From positions 124,001 through 188,000 of the forward strand of contig MTLP01000042.1 of the NCBI GenBank assembly GCA_002009975.1: a stretch of DNA of 64,000 nucleotides, written 5' to 3'. The first letter of the stretch is position 1. Each line of letters begins with the position of its first letter. The notes under the pieces are model-generated. The model was given only the letters and a program-made list of their open reading frames with translations, had not been told where the DNA came from and did no database searches. This stretch comes from Thermococcus sp. JdFR-02 (lineage in GTDB: Archaea; Methanobacteriota_B; Thermococci; Thermococcales; Thermococcaceae). Position numbers and translations under genes: made by a program. This document shows, in pieces, positions 34,141 through 42,752 of the stretch.

Positions 34141-34930
34141 TCTCCCTCACCTTAACTTTCTCTTCTATCAACGCTTCGTCAACTCTATAAAGCCAATCAT
34201 ATAGCTTTACGTGAAAGCTTCCAGGATAAGGCGCTTCTTCATAGGCTTTTTCAGCAACAATTCCAAAAACAGCTAAAGCACTCGTAGATGCTCTTAAAGG
34301 CTCATCTATCGCCACAAAAGCCCCCATTAGAGCAGTAACTATACAGCCCGTCCCGGTAACTTTCCCAAGCATCGGATGACCATTCTCCACTACAAAAACT
34401 TTCTTTCCATTGCTTATGTAGTCGATAGGTCCTGTAACAGCAACGGTTGTATTAAACTCTTTAGCGGCAGTTAATGCTAAATTAAGTGCTTCTTCTTTAT
34501 CATATCCTGCACTGTCAACACCTCTCGTCTTTCCATGCTCTCCTAGAAGGGCTTTTATCTCCCCAAAGTTCCCCCTTAAAATAGCAATTTCTCCCGCTTC
34601 AAGAAGCTTTAATGCTGTTTGTGTTCTAAGTTTGGTTGCACCAGCTCCAACAGGGTCTAAAACGATTGGCTTCTTAAGCTCACTTGCTATCTTCACAGCT
34701 TTCTCCATTGAAGAGATCCACCATTCATCAAGGGTTCCAATATTCACCACAAGAGCGTTTGCAATTCTAAGCATGTCTTCAAGCTCTTCTTTTGCATGAG
34801 CCATTACTGGAGAAGCTCCAATAGCTAAAAGGGCATTTGCCGTGGTGTTCATAACAACAAAGTTGGTTATATTTTGAACCAGCGGTCTCTTCTCCCTAAC
34901 CTTTCTTAAATTCTCAGCTATCCATTTCAT
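34130..34930 (-). CDS. thiM: Hydroxyethylthiazole kinase ThiM
   Basis: 266 aa ribokinase-like kinase that phosphorylates 4-methyl-5-hydroxyethylthiazole in salvage. PLVQNITNFVVMNTTANALLAIGASPVMAH is the substrate side; LDPVGAGATKLRT and VTGTGCIVTALMGA hold the catalytic Cys/Asp loop. It is the first gene of thiM-thiE. GGTGATACA precedes the ATG. Confidence 0.95.
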   Translation of the reverse strand: MKWIAENLRKVREKRPLVQNITNFVVMNTTANALLAIGASPVMAHAKEELEDMLRIANALVVNIGTLDEWWISSMEKAVKIASELKKPIVLDPVGAGATKLRTQTALKLLEAGEIAILRGNFGEIKALLGEHGKTRGVDSAGYDKEEALNLALTAAKEFNTTVAVTGPIDYISNGKKVFVVENGHPMLGKVTGTGCIVTALMGAFVAIDEPLRASTSALAVFGIVAEKAYEEAPYPGSFHVKLYDWLYRVDEALIEEKVKVREIEP

Positions 34931-34980
34931 TGTATCACCAAGTTATTAAAAATCATAATGAAGTTATAAGATTTGTGCCG

Positions 34981-36072
34981 CTAAACGATATTTTCCCTTT
35001 CGAGCTCTTCCAGAATCCTGAGAAACTCCTCATATTTTCCTTGAGTAATAACCCTCTCAGGTCTAAATGGGCAATCACAGTAGGGATACTCCAAAAATGC
35101 TTGATACGTTCCTATCTCCCTTGCGATCTTTACTATCTCCTCTTTATCCATCCCAATTAAAGGTCTGTGAATTGGGAACCTAACGCTTATCGTCTCAATA
35201 AAGAGATTTGAGAGCGTTTGAGATGCTACCTGACCTAATGAATCACCAGTAACGATTCCTAAGGCTCCTTTTTCTTTGGCTATTTGGGCAGCTTTTCTCA
35301 ACATTGCTATCTTACAAATAACGCATGTCCATTCCCTCATGTTGAGCCTATTTAGAGCTAAAACGTAAGGTTTCAGGACTTCAAAGTGGTTTTCAATTAT
35401 TAGTTCTACATCTTTGGGAGAATAGTCATTTAGTATTTTTACTGTGTTCTCAACAACCTTTCTTGCATTCTTCCCTTGATCAAAGTGCAAAGCAATTATT
35501 TCTGCACCTCTTTTCATCATTAGAAAAGCTGCAACTGGAGAGTCGATACCACCACTCAAAAGAGCAACAACCTTTCCTTGAGTACCTACAGGTAATCCTC
35601 CCACACCTTTAATCTTCTCAAAAAAGACGTAGGCTTTTTTGCTTATTATCTCAATCCCTATAACAAGTTCTGGATTTTCTAGATCTACCTTCCAACCAAA
35701 CTCCTTAACAACAAAAGCCCCAATTTCTTTGTTTACATCCATAGAAGTGAGTAAAAAAGTCTTATCTAATCGATGAGTATCAATTTTGAAGCTCTTTGGG
35801 TTTAATCCTTTTAGAACTTCTTTTAAATAGGTAGGAACATCTTCATAATTCATTTCTTTAGCTGGAGAAACTGAAACAACGCCAGGAACTTTGGCTATTA
35901 TCCTGGCACTCTCATCTGGAGCATCAATCAAAATTCTCCCAGGAATTATTTTTCCTTTAGCATCAATTCCTTTTTTCTTTAAAGCGGCAAGAATATTTTC
36001 TAAGAGCTTCCTCTCAAATTCCCTTCTCTTCCCTCTTTTCACTGCAACTTCTCCATAGCGAACTATTATCAT
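34981..36072 (-). CDS. thiI: tRNA 4-thiouridine synthase ThiI (without rhodanese domain)
   Basis: 363 aa. An N-terminal ferredoxin-like/THUMP region (~1-165) precedes the adenylating PP-loop domain (VALLSGGIDSPVAAFLMMKRG at ~176). The end reads YPYCDCPFRPERVI. The C-terminal rhodanese domain of the E. coli enzyme is absent, as is common in archaea, so sulfur must come from another carrier; C-I-C-x-I and YCDC cysteines may take part. Confidence 0.92.
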   Translation of the reverse strand: MIIVRYGEVAVKRGKRREFERKLLENILAALKKKGIDAKGKIIPGRILIDAPDESARIIAKVPGVVSVSPAKEMNYEDVPTYLKEVLKGLNPKSFKIDTHRLDKTFLLTSMDVNKEIGAFVVKEFGWKVDLENPELVIGIEIISKKAYVFFEKIKGVGGLPVGTQGKVVALLSGGIDSPVAAFLMMKRGAEIIALHFDQGKNARKVVENTVKILNDYSPKDVELIIENHFEVLKPYVLALNRLNMREWTCVICKIAMLRKAAQIAKEKGALGIVTGDSLGQVASQTLSNLFIETISVRFPIHRPLIGMDKEEIVKIAREIGTYQAFLEYPYCDCPFRPERVITQGKYEEFLRILEELERENIV

Positions 36073-36074
36073 GC

Positions 36075-37034
36075 TTAACCACCTAAATATCTTGCAAATA
36101 AGTTCTTAGCCTCTTTTTCATCCTCCGCTCCTCTAACTATCATTCTACCATTCTTGAAGATTAAAATTTCAGCGTAATCATCTTCAAATTGAATAAACTG
36201 AGAAGTTACCAATGACTCTATTCCAGAATTCTTAAGCCTCTCTGCAAGCTCCTTAAAGTCAACTTTAATTTTTTCTGGTGGTGTTATTTGGATTGAGCCA
36301 TCACACATTCTCTCTATTTTCATCTGCTTTTCTAAAAACGTGAAGTTATGTTTGACGCAGGCTTCACAGTCCTCTCTTCTTGGAATTTCAACCTTTTCAA
36401 ACTCCATTGTTTTTGTATCAAAGAAAATCATTTCACTCTTTATGTCTTCACCAAGCAAAATCTTTGCTGCCAGAGATACTGCTAAAGAAGCCGCTAGGGT
36501 TGGGACATAGCTCATTATTCCAACAACGGCACAGGTTGGCATTGGTCTTGACGGCAATCTAGGCATTAAACATCTAAAACAAGCCGTTTTTCCCGGGATT
36601 ATTGGCATAACATTTCCATATGTTCCCAAAACTCCAACATAAATCCAAGGCTTGTTGTTTTTAACACAGTAGTCGTTTATTACTTGCCTCGTGTAAATAT
36701 TGTCTGTTCCATCCAAAACTAAATCAGCTTCATCCAGAAGTTCTACTGTTGAGGGGTTTAAATCTTCAAAGTAACCTTTAACGCCAAACTTCTCTTTTAA
36801 AACTTCAACTTTTGGCTTTTCGACATCATTTTCATCATAGATAGTTCTCGCTAAGTCATTGTAATCAACAAAATCTCTATCTATAACGATTATCTCTCCA
36901 ACGCCAAGCTTTTTAAGGAAGTAAACTTCCCAGCTTCCTAAGGCACCAGCTCCAACTACAGCTACTTTAGCGTTTATTAAGCGCTTTTGTCCTTCTAAAC
37001 CTATGATTGGGATATGTCTCGAAAATATTTCCAT
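36075..37034 (-). CDS. E1-like (ThiF/MoeB/UbaA family) adenylyltransferase
   Basis: 319 aa. The nucleotide motif is KVAVVGAGALGSWEVYFLKKLGVGEI, followed by DRDFVDYNDLARTIY and the Asp of VLDGTDNIYTRQVIN. Zinc cysteines are in CFRCLMP and CEACVKH. Such E1 enzymes activate the C-terminal Gly of MoaD/SAMP/ThiS proteins for sulfur transfer or protein conjugation; the MoaD-like protein at 45257 is a possible partner. GGTGGTGAG precedes the ATG. Confidence 0.88.
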   Translation of the reverse strand: MEIFSRHIPIIGLEGQKRLINAKVAVVGAGALGSWEVYFLKKLGVGEIIVIDRDFVDYNDLARTIYDENDVEKPKVEVLKEKFGVKGYFEDLNPSTVELLDEADLVLDGTDNIYTRQVINDYCVKNNKPWIYVGVLGTYGNVMPIIPGKTACFRCLMPRLPSRPMPTCAVVGIMSYVPTLAASLAVSLAAKILLGEDIKSEMIFFDTKTMEFEKVEIPRREDCEACVKHNFTFLEKQMKIERMCDGSIQITPPEKIKVDFKELAERLKNSGIESLVTSQFIQFEDDYAEILIFKNGRMIVRGAEDEKEAKNLFARYLGG

Positions 37035-37209
37035 CTTCTCACCACCAAAGTTACTTTAAGTTTTCTATTTATGAAGTTATCCTCATACCTATCTTGCATG
37101 CTGAGACTCAAAATTTTCTATTTTGTTAAAGTATAAAAGCATCTCTTTTCAACTTGATAAAAATTAGGCTAATAAAAATTACGGACAAATGTCCACCTGG
37201 TGAGCTAAA

Positions 37210-37422
37210 ATGAAAGCTCAGGTATGCGAATACTGTGCTGGAAATCACTTGGAGGAAATAAAGAATGCTCTAGAATTAAAGGGCTACGAAGTTGAGATAA
37301 TCCAATGTATAGGGCTCTGCGCCAAGTACGGATGCGGACGGATTAATGTTAAATTAGAGGAAAGGGAAATTTCAGTAAAGAGCTTTGAGGAATTTATTAA
37401 AGCTTTGGGGGAGACAGGATGA
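37210..37422 (+). CDS. Small Cys-rich protein (thioredoxin-like ferredoxin/DUF1450-like)
   Basis: 70 aa. CEYCAGNHLEEIKNAL then IQCIGLCAKYGCGRINVKL contains five cysteines in a thioredoxin-fold-like strand-helix pattern. It may bind a [2Fe-2S] cluster or act as a sulfur or redox carrier. The stop overlaps the ATG of the DsrE-family gene, indicating a functional pair. GGTGAGC is the ribosome site. Confidence 0.7.
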   Translation: MKAQVCEYCAGNHLEEIKNALELKGYEVEIIQCIGLCAKYGCGRINVKLEEREISVKSFEEFIKALGETG

Positions 37423-37751
37423 CTAAAGTTTTAATTATAATCTCAACAGCGGAGATAGAGAAGGCGTTAGTAGGCTTCATGTACGCTACCAATGCATTGA
37501 AATATAAGTGGGTGGAGAATGTTGAAGTAATCCTCTTTGGTCCAATAGAGAAGAAAATTGCACAGGGCGATGGAAGATTAATGATCTGGATAGAAAAGCT
37601 TAAGGAGCTTAATAAAGTGCCTTATGCCTGCAAAAAGATAGCTGAAGATGAAGGATTTGAGAAAGCCTTAATGCCTTATGCAAAGGTCGAATACGTTGGA
37701 AAAATTATCTCAGAGCTTTTAAACGAAGGATATATTCCAATGGTGTTTTGA
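37419..37751 (+). CDS. DsrE/DsrF-like sulfur relay family protein
   Basis: 110 aa, flavodoxin-like DsrE fold: KVLIIISTAEIEKALVGFMYATNALKYKWVENVEVILFGPIEKKIA. A single Cys (YACKKI, ~residue 71) sits where DsrE-like carriers hold persulfide, but is not in their usual motif. Coupled to the Cys-rich gene upstream. A sulfur-trafficking role with neighbours ThiI and the E1 enzyme is inferred. Confidence 0.75.
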   Translation: MTKVLIIISTAEIEKALVGFMYATNALKYKWVENVEVILFGPIEKKIAQGDGRLMIWIEKLKELNKVPYACKKIAEDEGFEKALMPYAKVEYVGKIISELLNEGYIPMVF

Positions 37752-37818
37752 GTTTTTATTTAAAATTTGGAGGAAAGCTTTTTTTATTCTTTTATTCCAT
37801 GCATATTAAGGGATAAAG

Positions 37819-38385
37819 ATGAAGCGCATATTAGCCATAGTTTTCTTAATTGTCTTTATTTCGTCTATTGTTGTTGCTGATGAGGAGTATGGAGAAGAGG
37901 ATGAAGCGGGGTATGCAGGCTTAGCTGAATTCGGATTTGTTTTAATAACGATAGGTATTGTGCTATACTCTTTGGTGAAAAGAACACCATTCATTGCCTT
38001 TAAAAAAGAGAAAGAGATAAGCATACATCTAAGTGCAACAATGCCTTTTGTCAAGATTGCATTCCCTCTTTCCCTCTTGGATATTCATCATGTATTTACG
38101 ATAATAGGTTCCCTATTAACAGTTCCACACTTTCTCTCATGCAACGATTACAGCACTCCTTTTGGTCTAACTGGACTTCTTTTGGGGATAGTCCTTCTAG
38201 GAGAGAACATAAGCGGCTTTTATGGTAGGTATCTGCACGGAAAAATAGAAAGATTGAGAAGACAAATAGAGCATCCTTTATTAAAAGAACTTCTAAAAAA
38301 GTTTAGAGCATGGAGAACTTTTCACATTGCATGGACTATTCTGCTGTACCTTCTTTTAGCACTCCACGTTGCCTTTGCAGACTAA
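37819..38385 (+). CDS. Membrane protein resembling a small b-type cytochrome
   Basis: 188 aa. A signal peptide (residues 1-20, ending VVADEE) is followed by about five hydrophobic helices. Histidines lie inside helices in pairs (DIHHVFTIIGSLLTVPH; TFHIAWTILLYLLLALH), as in cytochrome b561 or ferric reductase-like proteins. Heme binding is inference. Its 3' end overlaps the convergent FTR1 gene by 50 bp; an iron reductase-permease partnership would fit. Confidence 0.55.
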   Translation: MKRILAIVFLIVFISSIVVADEEYGEEDEAGYAGLAEFGFVLITIGIVLYSLVKRTPFIAFKKEKEISIHLSATMPFVKIAFPLSLLDIHHVFTIIGSLLTVPHFLSCNDYSTPFGLTGLLLGIVLLGENISGFYGRYLHGKIERLRRQIEHPLLKELLKKFRAWRTFHIAWTILLYLLLALHVAFAD

Positions 38386-39202
38386 TTTTTGGTTCTTTTT
38401 TATAGGCTTTAAGCACTAAATAGAGCCCGAAGATTAAATATCCAAGTTGGAGTATAACTCTTCCCCATTCCATTTTTGTTGAATAACCAAACAGCACAGC
38501 AAATATCGAACCTATTGCTCCTTTATGGGACCAAATACTCTCCTTTGGAATTCCCAAATCATAGGCAGTTTGAGCAAACCAGCCCAAGCTAACTCCTTCT
38601 TCCTCTGCAAATTCGATTAGCTCATGTGTCCCATAACCCAAAAGTCCAGCGGCAACAAAGATTAGCAATATTGAGCTGTAGTAAAAGAATGTTCTGAGGT
38701 TAATTTTCATTCCAATGCCATAGATAGCGTAAGCTAACACTAGCGCTCCAGCTGAACCAAGAATTAATCCCAAGAAAGTTCCACTCAAATCTTGAGTTGC
38801 AAAAGGTGTCAAGAATAGAACAGTCTCTAAACCTTCTCTAAAGACCACTATGAATGTAAACACTATTAAAGCCCAGGGATTTATTGCTTGGGAGACTTTT
38901 CTCTCTATCTCAGCTTTTAGATTCTTTCCCTTTGTTGCCATCCAGTAGATCATGCTCGTTAGAACTATTACAGCTAAGTAAGAGGCGATTCCTTCAAAGA
39001 GTTCTTTCTCTCTTAAACCTCCATAAATCGTTAATATTGCTCCGCCCAAAGCTATGCTGGCAAACGCTGACAAACCAACCCCAATCCAAACATCCCTAAC
39101 TTGTTTCTCTCTTCCAGTTCTTTTTAAGTAAGCAATTATTATAGCAACGATTATGGCAGCTTCGAGAACTTCTCTAAATGTAATCAGAAATTGCCCCAAC
39201 AT
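38336..39202 (-). CDS. FTR1-family iron permease
   Basis: 288 aa, seven or more helices. The two REXXE motifs of FTR1 are present: FREVLEAAIIVAI (~residue 10) and FREGLETVLFL (~120), which bind iron during transport. GGAGGTGC precedes the ATG. The 3' end overlaps the convergent heme-like membrane protein gene. Confidence 0.9.
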   Translation of the reverse strand: MLGQFLITFREVLEAAIIVAIIIAYLKRTGREKQVRDVWIGVGLSAFASIALGGAILTIYGGLREKELFEGIASYLAVIVLTSMIYWMATKGKNLKAEIERKVSQAINPWALIVFTFIVVFREGLETVLFLTPFATQDLSGTFLGLILGSAGALVLAYAIYGIGMKINLRTFFYYSSILLIFVAAGLLGYGTHELIEFAEEEGVSLGWFAQTAYDLGIPKESIWSHKGAIGSIFAVLFGYSTKMEWGRVILQLGYLIFGLYLVLKAYKKEPKISLQRQRGVLKEGTAE

Positions 39203-39346
39203 TTTAGCACCTCCAACATTTGTTAGGCAAATCTAATAAAATTTTAGTGCCTTATAGATTTTATCTTTATCAAAAAACAAAAGTGTGAGCATCAAATATT
39301 ACAAAATGTACAGTACAAACATGTAGCAAATTAACAATTAGAAAAA

Positions 39347-40435
39347 TCAAAGGAAAGCTGAACTGTCAAAAGGAGTCACGTTCTCAAGCTTTTTACCTAC
39401 TATAAACGTGTCTTCTTTTTTCACAGCCCCTTCTGGAATCATAAGGGGTGCATGAACCATTGCCAATGCCATTCCCTCTTGAATTTTCATCGCTCTATGA
39501 GGAACCACTATCGTAGTTATCGGATCTTCTTCGATTAAAAGCCCAACTCCATGAGCATACCCCGTTATATAGTACTCTTGGAGGTTCTTTCCATTATAAA
39601 TCTTGGCTATTTCCCTTTCCACTTGAGCAAAAATAACTCCGGGCAAAGTTTTTTCTAAGACTGTTTGGTAAGCCTCTTCCATAGCCTCAATTGCATCTTT
39701 TGCCCTTTTATTTGGCTTTCCGATGAAAAAGCTCCTCGTTAGATTTGCGTAATAATAGTTGTGGTCAGCGCCTATCACAACCGTTACAAATTTTCCCTTT
39801 TCAACTTTAACATCCTTAAAAGGCTCAGCATGTGCTCTGGGGGTAGCTGAAACATAAACCTTAGGCTCTTCACTTCCATTAAGCATCAACTCCCTATAAA
39901 CTTCAGCTGCTATTTCAAGCTCGCTCTTTCCGGGTTTTATGTTCTCTATAGCGACTTCCATTCCCCTAATTGCTATTTTTCCCGCTTTCCTTATATTATC
40001 CAGCTCCCACTCATCCTTTATCATTCTAAGCTGCATTGATAGAGGTCTTATATCTACTACTTCTACACCTGGATTTAGTCTTTTAAAAATCTCCAGGAAA
40101 AGGATGTATGCATCTCGTTCAATGGAGTACTCCATGCCGATGGTGTTGTAGCCATTTCTTCTAATCCACATGGTTACACTTGCCATTAAATCTTCAGTTT
40201 TTTGAAATTCCTCGACATTTTTAATCCAGCTTTTCTTCATAAACAATTCTCTCTCGCCCTTTGCTACTATAACAGTTGGCTCACCTTCGGCTGGAATTAA
40301 TAAGGCAGGTCTAAGCCATTTAACACCAGTAAAATAAATATAGGTGGAGAGGGTTCTTATAACGGCTCCATCTATATTGTTTGCCTTTAAAAGTTCTTGA
40401 AATCTTTTAACTCTTTTCCTAAATATTTTTTCCAT
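39347..40435 (-). CDS. M24 (Xaa-Pro peptidase/creatinase fold) homologue with lost metal ligands
   Basis: 362 aa from ATG 40435 (GGTGA). It has the creatinase N-terminal domain and a pita-bread domain (AHGVGLLIEEDP; VKKEDTFIVG). Against a remembered Pyrococcus prolidase pattern (D, D, H, E, E), the ligands are Val (~220), Asn (~231), His retained, His in place of the first Glu, and Glu retained. Three of five are changed, so metal-dependent peptidase activity is doubtful; creatinase is a metal-free relative. The cupin gene ends 17 bp upstream, so they may share a substrate pathway. Confidence 0.8.
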   Translation of the reverse strand: MEKIFRKRVKRFQELLKANNIDGAVIRTLSTYIYFTGVKWLRPALLIPAEGEPTVIVAKGERELFMKKSWIKNVEEFQKTEDLMASVTMWIRRNGYNTIGMEYSIERDAYILFLEIFKRLNPGVEVVDIRPLSMQLRMIKDEWELDNIRKAGKIAIRGMEVAIENIKPGKSELEIAAEVYRELMLNGSEEPKVYVSATPRAHAEPFKDVKVEKGKFVTVVIGADHNYYYANLTRSFFIGKPNKRAKDAIEAMEEAYQTVLEKTLPGVIFAQVEREIAKIYNGKNLQEYYITGYAHGVGLLIEEDPITTIVVPHRAMKIQEGMALAMVHAPLMIPEGAVKKEDTFIVGKKLENVTPFDSSAFL

Positions 40436-40452
40436 GAACTTCACCATAGTTA

Positions 40453-40794
40453 TCATTCAAGTATCTTACCTTTAATTTTTTGTTTTGGTGTTTTGACAAC
40501 CAAAAATCGCATTGTTATGTTTCCGCTGTTTATAACTTTGTGAGGGATATCTTTTGGCAAATAAACAAGCTCATCTTTTTTAACTTCCTCTTTCTCCTCC
40601 CCAACTTCAACTATACCTTTTCCTTTGAGCACATAGACAAAAGCATCTACTGGAGTAACATGTCTTTTGAGTTCTTCTCCGGGCTTTAAAGTCACATGCA
40701 TGACTTGAACATGCTCACTTTCAAATAATTTCTTGACTTCAACTCCATGAGGGGTTTCAACTTTTTGAGCTTCTTCTATCTTTACAAGTATCAT
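40453..40794 (-). CDS. Cupin domain protein
   Basis: 113 aa. A single conserved beta barrel: VMHVTLKPGEELKRHVTPVDAFVYVLKGKGIVEVGEE and LVYLPKDIPHKVINSG. Motif 1 has only one His before a Val-Asp-Ala, and motif 2 retains His; metal binding may be weak. GGAGGTGG precedes the ATG. It lies 12 bp after the DUF438 gene, so all three genes may be one operon. Confidence 0.85.
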   Translation of the reverse strand: MILVKIEEAQKVETPHGVEVKKLFESEHVQVMHVTLKPGEELKRHVTPVDAFVYVLKGKGIVEVGEEKEEVKKDELVYLPKDIPHKVINSGNITMRFLVVKTPKQKIKGKILE

Positions 40795-40806
40795 AAAACC
40801 ACCTCC

Positions 40807-42135
40807 TCACTTCCAATCCAAGAGCCTCTTTTCTCCTTCAAGTTTCCTAATTTCAGTTACATCCTGGGTAACTTCAAGAGTTCCCAAATAATTTCCATCC
40901 TCATCTCTAACAGGGAAGTACCTTATATGGACAAATCTTCCATTCATCTGAATCCAGAATTCAGCGACATCTCTTCTTCCTTCCTTGAATTCCTTCAAGA
41001 TTTTGTTAACTATGTGAACGCTCTTTGGTGGATGACAAAGCTGGACAGGTCTTCCAATTACTGAATGGGTTCTGGTGAATATTCTATCCCCTCCAGAGAA
41101 GAATCTAACTCTATCATCTTTGTCAATAAAGGTGATGTCCACGGGCAGGGTCTTGAATATTGCGTTTATCTCTTTTGGGGATAAATAACCAACATCAAGT
41201 TCTAAGTCGCCCTCTTTTTTGGCCTTTTGTCTATCAGCTTCAAGTGTTTGTCCTTTCAAAGCCATTTGTACTTCCTTAGGTAGGCTTAAAAGCTGCTCAG
41301 CAGTTAAAGTTGGATCTATCTCATAGGGGTGTAAAGGCTTTGATTTTGGCTTCCATTCATTTCCAGGCTTAACTTTGTAGTAGCCTATCTCATCTTCTTG
41401 TTCCCTAATAGCAACCCATTCGCCTTCTGAAAGCAGGGCTTCCAATGTTGGGTAAAAGATGTTGTTCTCCCTAAAGACCATGTCTATCAGGGCTATTGAA
41501 AGCTCTTGGGCTAACTCCTTAACTTTTCTGGTAAACTCCTCCCATTCCATTTCTTTCTCTTTATAAAGGAGCTGATTTAGCTGTCTGATCTTAAACCTAA
41601 TCTCATCGTGCTTGGTCCATAAAACGGTTGGCACTGCTGTAATTCCTCTCCTCTCGATGTAGGGAAATAGCAGCATCTCCTCTCTATTGTAGTGTGTTCT
41701 TCCAATTAGAGCCAGTTCTTTAGCTAATTGCCTTAGATATTCGAGAATTTCCTTTTTCATTTTTTCATCCTTTGTGTTCGCCAGAGTATTTGCATAAAGG
41801 TTAAGCATTTCTGCATCCTTAGTTATCTGATCATTTTCCATATAGAGCGTATGAAGGGGATGACCTTTTGGAATACCCTTAATATCCAAAGCCCCGCTAA
41901 CGGATTCCCTGAAAAGCTCAACGTGAATATCACACATCTTTGCTATTTCCTTAGCAGAAATGCCTTCCTTTACGAGCTCCTGCTCAATTAAAGGGATTTC
42001 TAATGGAGAGATACTCCTAAGCAAGGCTTTAAACTGTTCTTTAAGCTCATTAACATCTTTTCCCTCATGGATTTGCTTTAAAAGATTCTTTAACTGTTCT
42101 TTTTTGTATTCTCTATTTTTTAAAAGTTCGGTCAT
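40807..42135 (-). CDS. DUF438/hemerythrin-like/PAS protein
   Basis: 442 aa. Residues ~1-75 are DUF438 (LLKQIHEGKDVNELKEQFKALLRSISPLEI). Residues ~95-260 have the His/Glu arrangement of HHE hemerythrin (HPLHTLYMENDQI, THYNREEMLLFPYIE, TKHDEIRF), a probable di-iron O2 or NO site. Residues ~330-440 form a PAS domain ending VTQDVTEIRKLEGEKR. Start 42135 after GGTGATAAAA; the upstream part of the frame covers the operator. A sensory role in oxygen or NO stress is inferred, supported by the shared operator with hcp. Confidence 0.88.
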   Translation of the reverse strand: MTELLKNREYKKEQLKNLLKQIHEGKDVNELKEQFKALLRSISPLEIPLIEQELVKEGISAKEIAKMCDIHVELFRESVSGALDIKGIPKGHPLHTLYMENDQITKDAEMLNLYANTLANTKDEKMKKEILEYLRQLAKELALIGRTHYNREEMLLFPYIERRGITAVPTVLWTKHDEIRFKIRQLNQLLYKEKEMEWEEFTRKVKELAQELSIALIDMVFRENNIFYPTLEALLSEGEWVAIREQEDEIGYYKVKPGNEWKPKSKPLHPYEIDPTLTAEQLLSLPKEVQMALKGQTLEADRQKAKKEGDLELDVGYLSPKEINAIFKTLPVDITFIDKDDRVRFFSGGDRIFTRTHSVIGRPVQLCHPPKSVHIVNKILKEFKEGRRDVAEFWIQMNGRFVHIRYFPVRDEDGNYLGTLEVTQDVTEIRKLEGEKRLLDWK

Positions 42136-42156
42136 TTTTATCACCCTGTTTCTGTC

Positions 42157-42172
42157 TATGACATATGTCATA
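42157..42172. promoter_or_regulatory. 16-bp palindromic operator upstream of the DUF438 gene
   Basis: TATGACATATGTCATA is a perfect inverted repeat. It is 22 bp before the DUF438 start, just downstream of a TATA-like AGTTTAAAAATG on the minus strand, and so spans the likely transcription start. It shares TATGAC-N4-GTCATA with four other sites in this region. Confidence 0.75.
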
Positions 42173-42219
42173 TTTTGCATTTTTAAACTTTTCTACCCAA
42201 ATTTGTCCAGTAAAATTTA

Positions 42220-42235
42220 TATGACACGTGTCATA
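42220..42235. promoter_or_regulatory. 16-bp palindromic operator at the DUF2249 promoter
   Basis: TATGACACGTGTCATA is a perfect inverted repeat overlapping the TATA-like AAATTTATA and ending 19 bp before the DUF2249 start. It is 47 bp from the neighbouring operator, one per divergent gene. Confidence 0.78.
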
Positions 42236-42254
42236 AAAACTAATAGGTGAAAAA

Positions 42255-42752
42255 ATGAATATAAAAGTAGTGTTAGATTTGAGAGATTTAAGTCCTCAAG
42301 AAGCAACAGTCAGAATAGCTGAAGCAATTGAAGATTTGAAAAAAGGAGAGGTCATTGAAGCTATATGTTCAAAACCTTTTGAAAATCTGCTTTCAAAGTT
42401 AGAAGAGGCTGGATATAAGTATGAGGTTAGAAAGGTAAAAGAGTTCTATGTGCTTAGAATTTGCCATACTGCAAATGTGAAAGGAAGAATCAGAGTTGAG
42501 GAACATCAGGAAAAAGGAGAACTTGAGATAAATGAAAACACCAATGTCGGAAAACTTATAGAGAGATATCCAAAAGCGGTAGATATTCTTGCAAAATATG
42601 GTTTCACCCCCCTCAAAAACCCAATCCTCAGAAAAACTTTAGCAAAAACGATAACATTGGGACAAGCAAAGCGTATTGGACATCTTTCTGATGAAAGATT
42701 TCAAGAACTTTTAAAAGAATTAAAAGAGCTTAAAGATGAGAAAAACAGTTAA
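42255..42752 (+). CDS. DUF2249-DUF1858 domain protein
   Basis: 165 aa. Residues ~5-75 match DUF2249 (VVLDLRDLSPQEATVRIAEAIEDLKKGEVIEAICSKPFENLLSKLE). Residues ~92-150 match DUF1858 (VGKLIERYPKAVDILAKYGFTPL). Such proteins accompany DUF438 and hybrid cluster proteins in anaerobes. ATG follows AGGTGAAAAA. The 3' end overlaps the convergent hcp gene by four bases, although both are under the same operator type. Confidence 0.82.
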   Translation: MNIKVVLDLRDLSPQEATVRIAEAIEDLKKGEVIEAICSKPFENLLSKLEEAGYKYEVRKVKEFYVLRICHTANVKGRIRVEEHQEKGELEINENTNVGKLIERYPKAVDILAKYGFTPLKNPILRKTLAKTITLGQAKRIGHLSDERFQELLKELKELKDEKNS

